From: Oscillospiraceae bacterium
Lineage (GTDB): Bacteria > Bacillota > Clostridia > Christensenellales > QALW01
DNA: 64,000 nt
Assembly (NCBI GenBank): GCA_022009755.1
Contig: CP091722.1
Location: 628,001-692,000, forward strand
Direction of reading: 5' to 3'
In this document: one piece after another, positions 40,893 to 50,353 of the stretch
Position numbering within the stretch: position 1 is the stretch's first letter
Layout: each line of letters begins with the position of its first letter
Notes under the pieces: model-generated
The model's input: the letters and a program-made list of their open reading frames with translations, nothing else
Told to the model about the DNA's origin: nothing
Database searches by the model: none
Program-made: the position numbers and the translations under genes

Positions 40893-41654
40893 TTATATAT
40901 CGCGATAATTAAGCAGCGCCGAATAACATTTAAGCGTATACTGATCATCGCTTGACGAATTAAGCACAACGCAGCCGCGTCCGCCCGATGGCTCCTTGCA
41001 CCCGTTTTCCGTAAGCACACTGCGCAAATGCATAACCGTACCGTGATTACCGTCAAACAGCCGCGTTCCGGGAAGCCGGCTTGCAATTCTGTCTTTTATA
41101 AATACATAATGTGTGCATCCGAGCACCGCCGCTTCAACACTGCCTGCATAAGGAACAAGCAGCCGGTCCAAATATGTATCGATTTCCTCTTTATCATCAT
41201 AGATATGTTTTTCAATCAATCCGGCAAGGCGGTCACAGGGACAATTTATCACTCTTTCGTTTCCGTGAAGCCCCTCAACGAGTTTCTTGTACCTTTCCTG
41301 CTCCAATGTTGCGGGAGTGGCAAGCACCAGCACTTTGCCGTTCGTGTTTTCAAGCGCAGGCTTAACTGCCGGTTCCATACTTATAACAGGTATTTTCAGA
41401 TCACATCTCAGCTGCTCCACAGCCACGCTGGTAGCTGTATTGCATGCAATCACCAATGCCTTTATATCCTGGCTCTGCAAATATCTTATGCCCTGCATTG
41501 TCAGAGCATATATTTCATCATGACTTTTGCTGCCGTACGGAGCATTAGCCGAGTCGCCGTAATAGATATAGCTTTCCTCCGGCATTTCCTTTACCGCTTC
41601 TCTCAAAACGCTGATCCCGCCCAATCCGGAATCAAAAAAGCCAATTTTTTTCAT
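40893..41654 (-). CDS. murI: Glutamate racemase
   Basis: 253 residues, intact. Makes D-glutamate for peptidoglycan. Motifs: FFDSGLGGISVL (substrate site), YYGDSANAPYG, catalytic Cys in IACNTATS (about 71-78) and second Cys in VLGCTHYVF (about 181). Cytosolic. A 118-bp gap to the U32 gene downstream holds nothing recognisable. Start at ATG 41654. Confidence 0.93.
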   Translation of the reverse strand: MKKIGFFDSGLGGISVLREAVKEMPEESYIYYGDSANAPYGSKSHDEIYALTMQGIRYLQSQDIKALVIACNTATSVAVEQLRCDLKIPVISMEPAVKPALENTNGKVLVLATPATLEQERYKKLVEGLHGNERVINCPCDRLAGLIEKHIYDDKEEIDTYLDRLLVPYAGSVEAAVLGCTHYVFIKDRIASRLPGTRLFDGNHGTVMHLRSVLTENGCKEPSGGRGCVVLNSSSDDQYTLKCYSALLNYRDI

Positions 41655-41982
41655 AAATCCACCGCTGTAATTATTTGTTTTGCAATCATATTATAATGTT
41701 TTTTGCTTCTTATGTATGCAAATTATTGCCTTATAAAAGCAAAACCGATAATGCCGGCACATTACAAAACAACAATTCACATACAATGTGCATACATACT
41801 TTATTATAGTTAAATTCCCGCATATGTCAATATAAACGCTTTTATATAAGCATGTGCGTTTTCCGAATACGCAATGCAATAAAACAGCAATATAGCGTTT
41901 AACAGTGTTTCATGTTAACACCGTCTTACGCAGCTACAGTGCGCCGATGTTTCGCTGCCGGATTTTATGCCCGGCAGCCGGT
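41655..41982. other. Intergenic region between murI and gpr, no gene seen
   Basis: 328 bases, AT-rich, lying upstream of murI and downstream of gpr. It probably carries the murI promoter (AT-rich stretch around 41680-41830), but I cannot pick a convincing -35/-10 pair. A 62-codon open frame here has an implausible Cys/Ile/Tyr-rich composition. No RNA gene is recognised. Confidence 0.4.
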
Positions 41983-42861
41983 TCAGTACATAAAATCCGC
42001 AATTTCTTCTTCGGTAACTCCATCGTGCAAGGCAAGATTTATGCCGCCGGCAATAATTGCCGAGCAGTCATTGATTATTGCATCTATATTCTTGGCAGTA
42101 ACAATCATTTCCTCCTCTCCGTCCTGTTTTTGCAACGGCAGCCTGACAACAACCGGTATGCCGATTGCCAAAACAGGTACGCCCAGCGATCTGCTGTCTA
42201 TGCCCCGTCTTCGGTTGCCTACGCCTGCTCCGGGCGCAATACCGGCATCACTTAACTGGATCGTATCATTTATGCGCTGCGGTTCGGCCGCAGCCAAGGA
42301 ATCCACTGCAATTACGCAATCCGGGCGCACCTTATCACACATGGCGCTTACGGCGTCTGCGCTTTCTATGCCGGTAGCACCCAGCACGGACGGCTGAAAT
42401 GCGCACACCGCAGAAAGTCTTTTGTCCGTCATGCCGGGAAAAAGCTGCTTAAAATGCCGCGTTACCATTATTCTGTCTGCAGTTCTCGGCCCCAACGCAT
42501 CCGGCGTCATTGCGCGATTTCCTAACCCCACCACCATTGTAAGCCGTCGTTTTTCCGGCAGCAGTTCCTTTATTCTTTGGCATAGCACTGCCGCAAGCTG
42601 TTTATGATGTGCCTTGTCTCTGTTAAGCGCATACTCCGAGCGTATTGAAACATACCGTCCGCAGCCCTTCCCCAGCTTTTCTCCGCTTGCGGCATCACTG
42701 ATTTCGATTATTTCAACCCCGATATTTTGCGGTGCCGACTTTATCTCCAACACCTTTCTTGTCACTCCCGGCAGCATATCAGCGGAATTTTCTCTGCTGA
42801 ATGCTTCATTTGCAAGGTCGGTATAAATTGTTTTTGTATCCTTAAAAATTGAAGTTGTCAT
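41983..42861 (-). CDS. gpr: GPR germination protease (spore-specific)
   Basis: 292 residues. Aspartic-type protease that degrades small acid-soluble spore proteins during germination. Family blocks: an N-terminal propeptide region (TDLANEAFSRENS), VVGLGNRAMTPDALGPRTAD, VCAFQPSVLGATGIESADAV, VIAVDSLAAAEPQRINDTIQ, DAGIAPGAGVGNRRRGI and LGVPVLAIGIPVVV. Start chosen at MTTSIFKDTK; an upstream ATG 36 bases earlier is possible. It diverges from rpsT, with promoters for both in the AT-rich gap. Its presence shows a spore-former. Confidence 0.93.
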   Translation of the reverse strand: MTTSIFKDTKTIYTDLANEAFSRENSADMLPGVTRKVLEIKSAPQNIGVEIIEISDAASGEKLGKGCGRYVSIRSEYALNRDKAHHKQLAAVLCQRIKELLPEKRRLTMVVGLGNRAMTPDALGPRTADRIMVTRHFKQLFPGMTDKRLSAVCAFQPSVLGATGIESADAVSAMCDKVRPDCVIAVDSLAAAEPQRINDTIQLSDAGIAPGAGVGNRRRGIDSRSLGVPVLAIGIPVVVRLPLQKQDGEEEMIVTAKNIDAIINDCSAIIAGGINLALHDGVTEEEIADFMY

Positions 42862-43050
42862 GCTTAACACTCTCACATTTAATTTGCTTCCGCGCATGCC
42901 TTATGCAGCAAAAGCCGATATTTTCGCATTGTTTTATATATCGGACGATATTTATTATGCTCCCAAGCACAATTTTTACTCATTTTGGAGATTATTTGGC
43001 CGAAAATTGCGCAATTTATGCGCAATTTAATTTCACATATAAAAAAAGTG

Positions 43051-43079
43051 TTGCACATTTTCCGCATGTGTGGTATTAT
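43051..43079 (+). promoter_or_regulatory. Sigma-A-type promoter of rpsT
   Basis: TTGCAC (43051-43056), a 17-base spacer, TATTAT (43074-43079), 46 bases before the rpsT ATG. The best-looking promoter on the plus strand in this region. Confidence 0.75.
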
Positions 43080-43125
43080 TCAATAGTTAATAATTCGTAA
43101 TTAACCTGCACAAGGGGGTGAATTC

Positions 43126-43380
43126 ATGGCCAATATCAAATCCGCAAAGAAGAGAATTCTGGTAAATGACAAGAAAAATCTTCGCAACCGCAGCATCAAA
43201 TCCGCTTTGAAAACTACCGTTAAGAAGTTCAACGCCGCCGTTGCCGAGGGCAATAAGGAGCTGGCTGCTTCCATGCTTCCCGGCGTTATCAGCGCAGTAG
43301 ATAAAGCAGCTGCCAAGGGCATCATGCATAAGAATGCGGCAAACCGCAAAAAGGCGGAACTGTCCAAGGCTGCAATGTAA
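43126..43380 (+). CDS. rpsT: 30S ribosomal protein S20
   Basis: 84 residues, intact. Basic helical bundle protein binding 16S rRNA in the 30S body. MANIKSAKKRILVNDKKNLR and KSALKTTVKKF are family hallmarks. AAGGGGGTG stands six bases before ATG. Monocistronic: a sigma-A promoter precedes it and a strong terminator follows. Neighbours gpr and holA-comEC are its usual company in Firmicutes. Confidence 0.95.
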   Translation: MANIKSAKKRILVNDKKNLRNRSIKSALKTTVKKFNAAVAEGNKELAASMLPGVISAVDKAAAKGIMHKNAANRKKAELSKAAM

Positions 43381-43428
43381 TGCAGAGACCGGCGATCAAA
43401 TGATTTTGATTTATCGGTCCGATGTTTT

Positions 43429-43470
43429 ACGGAAAGTTAAACGGTATGACCGTTATGCTTTCCGTTTTTT
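43429..43470 (+). terminator. rpsT terminator
   Basis: Outer stem ACGGAAAG / CTTTCCGT (43429-43436, 43458-43465) with an inner ACGGT/ACCGT stem, followed by TTTTTT. It stands 48 bases after the rpsT stop. Confidence 0.85.
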
Positions 43471-43652
43471 ATTTATTTTTCGGTTGTTTATGCAGCTTGC
43501 TGTATAATAAACCCAATCTTCCGTGCGTAAATATCGAAGCATCACAGTTTGTTTACAGTTTTCACTGTTGCTATTTCTTTATTATTGCATTATAATATAT
43601 ATTGAACCTTTTGCCTGTAAATGTTTGCGGGCAATGCTTTTGAGGTGTGCTG

Positions 43653-44576
43653 ATGAAAAATGAGATTATTCGGTTTCTCGCCGATCATTACCGCGGCGTA
43701 ATGGTTTCTGACAGGGTATTTTTTTCGCTTGCCGGATATTGCGCAACGGCACAGATACGCAACGGAAGCGTTGTTATCAGTGTTGAACTGCCCTCTCTTG
43801 CCGAAAGCATTGAAGCTCTTAATGAAGTAACGGAGCACTGTCCCCTTCCGTGCGAATACACTGCTCCTGCTTTATATATCACCCCTTCGGATAGCGATCC
43901 TGAAAAAATCACTCAGGTTTTAGACCGCATCGGAGCCTTTCTTTGTGATAAAAGCATCCCGACGGAGCTTTGCGTATTATGCAAAAAAAGCACCGACAGC
44001 AAATATAATCTAAACGGTTATTATGTTCCCCTTCATAAGGAGTGTGCCAATCTTCTGCTTGCGGAAAACACCGCCCAAAAGAAAAGCTCACCATCCTGCC
44101 GTATACGCGGCTTTATTGTAGGAACAGCCTTCGGCGTTTTCGGCGCTGCGTTTTATATACTGTATGCATATCTCGGAATTATGCCGGCATTGGGCGGCAT
44201 AACTATGGGTTTATTTGCGGCTCTGGGGTTTAATATGTTCAACAAATCGCTTACCAAGGCGGATAAATTTATCTTCGCCGCAATATTTTTTGTTCTTGCA
44301 GCCTCCTTTAATTTTGCCGCTGATGCCGTATACGCCGCACACATAGGCAAAAAGCTCGACTTTATGGCAACATATACAGAGCCGCTCAATCTGTTTAACA
44401 CCCTCTTTGACATAATTGCAGGTATAATCATTGCTGTTTCTTCAATGGCAATAGTGTTTGATTTTAACCGTTCTGTTGACGGATACCGCATACGCAAGCT
44501 TCCTCCGGCACTTTCCGAGAGCAGCGGCGCAGCCTCTGACAGCAACAGCTCAAAAGCCGTTAAAAAGGGCTCCTGA
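43653..44576 (+). CDS. Unknown membrane protein with zinc-knuckle and four helices
   Basis: 307 residues. The soluble N-terminal ~100 residues contain no known catalytic motif; a cluster CVLCKKSTDSKYNLNGYYVP-LHKEC (about 109-136) with C-x2-C and H-x2-C fits a treble-clef zinc site. Four hydrophobic helices follow (about 157-177, 180-198, 209-232 and 257-275), then a polar Ser-rich tail. Start ATG 43653 has GAGGTG seven bases ahead. Plus strand, monocistronic, between rpsT and holA. The domain order resembles bacterial proteins with an N-terminal zinc ribbon feeding a membrane part, but I cannot assign a function. Confidence 0.7.
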   Translation: MKNEIIRFLADHYRGVMVSDRVFFSLAGYCATAQIRNGSVVISVELPSLAESIEALNEVTEHCPLPCEYTAPALYITPSDSDPEKITQVLDRIGAFLCDKSIPTELCVLCKKSTDSKYNLNGYYVPLHKECANLLLAENTAQKKSSPSCRIRGFIVGTAFGVFGAAFYILYAYLGIMPALGGITMGLFAALGFNMFNKSLTKADKFIFAAIFFVLAASFNFAADAVYAAHIGKKLDFMATYTEPLNLFNTLFDIIAGIIIAVSSMAIVFDFNRSVDGYRIRKLPPALSESSGAASDSNSSKAVKKGS

Positions 44577-44635
44577 TCCGTCTGTATATTTGTATATTAA
44601 AAAATCTTTACTCCGCAGTTTTTCCGGGTGTGTTT

Positions 44636-45661
44636 TTACTTCTTATCTGCGGTTTCCAGAATTTCAATAATTGCGCTCACCGTGTAGGTGAATATGTCCT
44701 CTGCCGCAAGCGCAGAGGCTTTCATTTTTTCATCTGCCGCAAGCAGAACATCCGAACATTTTGTGAAGACGGATAACGGATAGCATCTGCAATATCCGGC
44801 AATACGCCGTAAAGCAAAATCCTTAACTCCTAATGAGGCGCATATTTCGCTGTCCGTGCTTCCGCTCTTTTTCATGCTTTTATATATCAAACAATTACGC
44901 ACGGTTTTTGAAAGAATAGCCAGAATATATATCGGTTCCTCGCGTTGAGATATCAGCATATCCGAAAGTGCCGCGGCATCACTTTTTTTCTTTTCAAAAA
45001 CAAAATCGGTCAGCCGATATATTTTATAATCACGCGCAGGTGTGACGGTTTCCTCTACGGCCTTACGGTCTATTATTCCGTCGCTGCTAAGAGCAAGCTT
45101 ATTTAACTCCGGTACCAGCATACACAGCCCGGTATCGGTATAGGATATTAAAAAGCGTAAGGCGTCAGCATCTATGCTCCGGCCGTATTTTTTTAATTCA
45201 CCTCGAATAAATTTTTCCAGTTCAGTCTCGCTCGGAGTCAAAAATTCCACACTCTCCCCTTGTTTTACAAGCTTTTTGAAAAGCGGAGAAGTCTTTACCA
45301 CATCCTGAGTACAATAAAACACAAGTACTGCATCTGCGGGATTATCAATATATTCAAGCAAGCACGGCTCTGCCTGTGCGTCTTTGCCTATAAGCGGCGG
45401 ATAGTCCTCCACTGCAATCAATTTGCGCGGCGAAACAAAGGAGGCCGTGGTACAAAGCTCCGTAATTTGCTCGCCGTTTATCTCTCTGCCGTCCGCATTT
45501 ATGTAATCAAGATCACCTCCGGCAGCCCTGCTTTGCTCTTCCAGTACTTTTTTTATTTCTTCAAGCGCAGCCCTCATCAGATATGTTTCCTGTCCGTAAA
45601 ACAGATATATATCCTTAATTGTGCCGCTTTTTATTTGCGCAAGCAGCTCATCTCTTTTCAT
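44636..45661 (-). CDS. holA: DNA polymerase III delta subunit
   Basis: 341 residues. Clamp-loader subunit that opens the sliding clamp. KDIYLFYGQETYLMRAALEE at the N-terminus and a C-terminal …FALRRIAGYCRCYPLSVFTK match HolA. Start set at MKRDELLAQIKSGTI (45661) because its RBS (GGGGGT) and ATG overlap the comEC 3' end; the longer frame upstream is a shadow of comEC. Last gene of the operon comEC-holA, typical for Firmicutes. Confidence 0.9.
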   Translation of the reverse strand: MKRDELLAQIKSGTIKDIYLFYGQETYLMRAALEEIKKVLEEQSRAAGGDLDYINADGREINGEQITELCTTASFVSPRKLIAVEDYPPLIGKDAQAEPCLLEYIDNPADAVLVFYCTQDVVKTSPLFKKLVKQGESVEFLTPSETELEKFIRGELKKYGRSIDADALRFLISYTDTGLCMLVPELNKLALSSDGIIDRKAVEETVTPARDYKIYRLTDFVFEKKKSDAAALSDMLISQREEPIYILAILSKTVRNCLIYKSMKKSGSTDSEICASLGVKDFALRRIAGYCRCYPLSVFTKCSDVLLAADEKMKASALAAEDIFTYTVSAIIEILETADKK

Positions 45662-47965
45662 TTTTATACCCCCTGATGTAATAAGCACCATTTCGTTGGA
45701 TAAATATATTAATTTGCCCGCATTCCGCGGTGGAAATTGCGCCGTCTTCGCTTCCCGCCTTACCGGTGCTTTTGATAAGCACATCTGCATCAGCAGCTTC
45801 TATCAGTTTTGAGGATGCCGTGTTGACGCTTCCGTGATGCGGTAAAAACATAATATCAAAATTCATATCATTTGTCTTGATTATATCGGCAATTTCATCT
45901 CCGTCCTGAGTTTGGTTATCGCCGCAGAAGAGCGCACCGAAATTGCCCCTTTCCACCCTGAAGGCAAGCGACAGATTGCGTCGGTATTCACTTTGAGGCG
46001 GCGGATACAATACGGTGATAACCGCATCACCGAAACAGATACGGTCGTGTGCGTTCAGCTCCGTCGGAATACCCCATGCAGAAATTGCATTTTTCAGATA
46101 TGCATTTTTAATAGTGGAATAATTGCAATAAATATGCCCGAAAGTAATCTCGTCCTTTTCAAGCAGCCGGATAAGTCCGCCCGAATGATCCGAGTCACCG
46201 TGTGTAAGCAGAACATCCGCAGTTGTTATCCCCTCTCCGGACAAATATGCCGAAAGCTCACGATAACCCCTATCGCTCATATCCTCCTGTCCATATGCTC
46301 CGGATCCCGTATCAATTATAAGGCATTTACCGTTAAGAGTCAAACCGTACAGTCGCCGTCGCCTACGGAAAGCACCGCCATTTTCATTATATTTCTTTCG
46401 GATACGGCGGATGGTACGGTAAGAACAAGTGTAAGCACCACTATGGACAAACAGGAAACAAGTCTGGCCGGTTTATGTACTGCATAAAAGCGCGATAATG
46501 CAAAAAAGAGCAGATAGTACCCCGCAACGAGTATTGCCGGAAGCGTCGGTATCACCGCCGCAGCACCCGGAATGGCCGAAAACATATGTGTTATATATGA
46601 CATCAGCCTGCATATACCGCCCGGAATCCAAAGCAAAAACCCCAGCTGCGAAATAAGAAGGCACAGAATGCAAACAGGCAGCGCAATAACAAGCGCACAG
46701 CTTGCTATTGGAACAATGATCAGGTTTGCAACCGGCGCAATAAGCGAAATGTTTCCGTATGAGTTTACCATCACCGGAAAAGAGGCGAACTGAGCCGAAA
46801 GTGTAACCATAAGCCCTGAAAGGACGCTTCTGATAAATTTTCTCTTTGGAAGTTCAAATGTTTGTGCGAAACACACTATCCCCAGACATGCCAAAAATGA
46901 AAGCTGAAAGCCGACGGAAAAAATACTGAACGGATTGACCGACATTATCAGCAATGCTCCGCATCCCAGTGCTGAAAGCTGGTCATATTTCCTTTTATGC
47001 ATGCCTCCGAAAAGCAATGCAAGGCTCATTACGGAAGCTCTGACGATGGATGGTGTAAACGCTGTTAACGCACAGTAAAACCCGACAAATACCGCCGTTA
47101 TCGCAAAACGCATTTTGCGGTTAACGCTGAGCGCCAAAAGAAAGCGGGTTACCGCCGCCACAATTATTCCTACATGCAGGCCGGATACGCTAAAAATATG
47201 GGCAACCCCAACCGTTCTGAACTCCTGACGGTTTTCCTCCTCCATATATTCATCGGTTCCCAGCATCATAGCGGAAATAATTCCGGCATCCTGCCTTGGC
47301 AAAACCGAAACAAGCAAGCTGTTTATGCTCTTTTTAGCCTTCCAAACAGGCGTAAGTATATCCGGAGAATTTCCTGATAATACTACATCGGAATAGCTTG
47401 CATATGCCGTATATGATACCTTTCTGCTGAGATTATACAGCCTTGAATCAAAAGAATGCTCGTTTTCTTTTTCTGCCAAAGGCTTAATTTCAGCATTGAC
47501 GGCAATATCATCGCCATAAAAGAATTTTCCGGCGCCGTCTTTTACATTTACTGCAATATCAGCGCTTTGACCGGCAATATTGCTGCGAACAATCAGCATG
47601 CTGCGTTCACCGTCGTCGCTGTAGCTGACAACTCTGCCGTTAAAGCTTTTCTGATCCGTTAAAACCCTTTCTGTTCCTTTAATTACTGAATCCGCATAAA
47701 AGCAAAAAAGCAGCATGCAGATACCGAAAACAGCAACAGCAGGCTTGGAGGAACGAAATATTATACTGTAAAGAAAAAACGCAGCAGTGATCAGAAGAAT
47801 TATCAACCACCGCACATCCCGCGCGGCAAACACGGCAATAGCCACCCCGGAAATTCCAGCCGCTGACAAAAGAACGGGATACCGTATGTTAAAAAGCGGA
47901 TGCCTCAGCCGGATTTTTTCTTTTGACGGCTCCCGATTTTCCCTTTCATCCTTTGCAGTATCCAT
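45648..47965 (-). CDS. comEC: ComEC DNA-uptake channel, one frameshift
   Basis: About 772 residues. N-terminal helices and DUF4131 region, then the Competence domain with VAHIFSVSGLHVGIIVAAVT (signature) and about ten membrane segments, and a C-terminal metallo-beta-lactamase domain (VLSVGDGDCTV…CLIIDTGSG, LLTHGDSDHSGGL, FLPHHGS). The two halves are separated by a T-run error near 46342-46344: one extra T gives DCTVLTLNGKCLIIDT. ComEC transports single-stranded DNA across the membrane during transformation. Overlaps the GerMN lipoprotein stop (TAATG) upstream and holA downstream. Confidence 0.9.
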
Positions 47966-49301
47966 TACTTTTCAAACCTCAACTCTGTATAATGAAGGGG
48001 CTTCAGCGTGCTTACCGATTTTCCTATATACGCTGCGGTAAGTCCGTCGCAAAGAAATCTGATATAAGGTACTGAAAAATTAATACACATTGTATTTACC
48101 AGTGAAAAAATAAACATCTGCTCTGCCCGTTCACTCATTGTTCGTACATATGTTATCAAATCTTCTGTTACGCTTATGCATATTTCTTCGCCGTTATTCC
48201 ACGCATTATAAATAAGCAGAGTGTCTGCCGGTTCTATTCCGCTTGCTTTAAGCGCCTTTTTTGCACAGTATGCCGCAGCGGCAAAATACTGATTACCATT
48301 TTCCCTTATTGCGGTTTTTTCAATATTCAGTCCATATTGAGAGGGATAATAGCACGCAAGATCAAACCCTCGTATTTCATCGGAAAATTCCGTGCAGAGC
48401 TCTGTTTTGCTTACAATCAGATGCGCATCTGCCGTATATCTGTAATACTCAATCTTTACGGAAAAATCAGGAATGTACATACGCATTGTAAGCAAAAAAA
48501 TATCGGTGATGTCTGTTCTCACTTTATCAAAAACGCGCAAAACCGCCATATTTTCTTTTTCAATCAGTTCGGGTTCACCGTAATACAGCCTCAGCGTCGG
48601 TTTTTTTCGTCATATAACAGTGCACGGTTTTCATTGCATACAGCATTAAATACCGATTGAATGTATGTTTTTCCCATCGGAATGCTTTTTACCACCGGCA
48701 CCGCAGCGCCCGACGCATTCCACTTCCACAGCAAAACGGGAAAAACAAAATCATCCTCCCCTTTAAGAAGCTGCGCAGCCTCTTTAGCATCTGAAAGCAA
48801 AACAGATGGCGTAATATTCCCATTTACCGGGATTGGCTCAAAAAACAGCTCCGGCGTATCGGAATATCGAACAGCCGTTCCTCCGCTGCTTAAAACAAGA
48901 TAGTCCGCGGCAGCCGTACTGCTTAGCGTACACGCGAGCGAAGCGGCAATAATCGCCTTGCATCCGCCTTTTAATTGGTTAAATTCAAAGCCGAGAGATA
49001 CAAATGCAATTCTGTTGGATATATATGCATTATCACACTCGACAGCTATTCCCGTTTCTTCCGATATAACCTCAAGCACCTTTGATACAACTCCGCCGAT
49101 ACCGTCCAAAATGCAGTTCACCGTTTTAATGCATTGTTTGCCGTCTTCAGAGTTAAAATACGATACGCTTACAGAGGAGGTTTTAGGCGAAAAATTATAA
49201 TAATGCGCCGTAAAGCCGGATTGGTGCTCAATGCTGCTTTCAGGCATACAGGCTGAAAAAGCAAGCAGAAATATACAAAGCAAAGGTATTATTTTTCTCA
49301 C
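47965..49301 (-). CDS. GerMN-domain lipoprotein A, one frameshift
   Basis: About 445 residues. Lipoprotein signal MRKIIPLLCIFLLAFSAC (lipobox FSAC). The middle contains a SPVLLW-like beta domain, and after the break a GerMN-like motif LRLYYGEPELIEKENMAVLR. The break is an A7/T7 run (48601-48607) that should be eight. The C-terminal part lacks recognisable catalytic residues. It is located between the GerMN lipoprotein B and comEC in one operon headed by a two-component pair. GerMN proteins are envelope-associated (GerM in spores, LpqB next to MtrAB). Function here is unknown. Confidence 0.6.
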
Positions 49302-49367
49302 TTTTTCCTCCCGTTTATGTGTAATATCTGTCTTAAGGCTGATTGAATTCGTTTTGTATTATTCCCT

Positions 49368-50336
49368 TTAACCGCGTAAAACAGTATTTGCAAAGCTGCC
49401 GTCTATATAATAACGGCATCCTGACAGTCTTAATCTTACAGGTATTGACTTATACTCAGATATGACGCTGCCCATTCTTATAGCATAATCAATCATTACA
49501 ACTGCCGAACCGTCTCCGGATACGGTATAATTATCATGGACATAATAATCGCCGAGCATCATTTCTGTACCGAAAACTTTGTTGAAAACTCCTGCGCGTT
49601 CATTCCCGCGCTTACCTGCTCTAACTGCGCAAAAAAGCTCTCCGCCTGATTTGCACCCAAATAGTTAAGCGCCAGCTTAACCGTATTTGCCGGCGTAAGC
49701 ACACAGGAATTGTCTCTTGGCAGTGCCTCTAATGTTTGTATTTCAAGACCATCCCCTACAAATCCGAGCGTGCCGCGGCTTACACGCATTTCGTCGCTGT
49801 TATTATTTTTTTGATCAATATATATCTGCACCCGAGTATACGGCGCAAACTCGGTAAGTGTATTTACAATGCAATATACCGCCATTTCTCTGCCGCATCA
49901 CTTCTTTTACCTTTGACTCGTCCATTTGCCAATTGCTGTCCTCCGTCGCCGGCACCATAAGTATGTCCTCGCTCAGGCAAACACTTACCGTATCGTTTGA
50001 AATGCCCAATGTGACAACTTCCGTGTTTGGGTTTATATAATTGATCAAGCCTGCTTCCGTTTCGCTTTTGATCAGTTCCCGTACAGCAAAAAAATCATTC
50101 GGAGGAGCATCACTATACACAACCTCCTTTGTAACCGGAACAATATAATCCTCGCCGCTTATCCCGTAATACAAAGTGATGGTTGTGCTTTTTTCAGTGG
50201 CCTGAGGATGCAGTTGAACGGTATCATATTTCTCATTATAGTTGCTGTTTACATAAAGCTTTGTGCATCCGCAAAGAAAAAACACAGCTAAAAATGCTAT
50301 ACTGAGCAATTTAAGATATCCGATGCTTTTACTCAT
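49368..50336 (-). CDS. GerMN-domain lipoprotein B, two frameshifts
   Basis: About 322 residues. Signal and lipobox (LLSIAFLAVFFLCGC) at the N-terminus. Tandem GerMN-like domains: TTITLYYGISGEDYIVPVTK, VVTLGISNDTVSVCLSEDIL, then after a break MAVYCIVNTLTEFAPYTRVQ, and a third piece MMLGDYYVHDNYTVSGDGSA. Breaks near 49885 and 49579 are one-base errors. It lies 17 bases after the sensor kinase gene. This arrangement (regulator, kinase, GerMN lipoprotein) parallels MtrA-MtrB-LpqB of actinobacteria, where the lipoprotein modulates the kinase. Confidence 0.7.
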
Positions 50337-50353
50337 CCGTAGTTTACTCCTTT

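Noticed and set aside
41691..41879. A 62-residue gene between murI and gpr
   Set aside because: Cys/Tyr/Ile-rich, no ribosome site, low complexity and no neighbour link; most likely chance.
45648..46343. A stand-alone metallo-beta-lactamase hydrolase
   Set aside because: It is the C-terminal domain of ComEC; adding one T at 46342-46344 joins it to DGDCTV at the end of the channel part.
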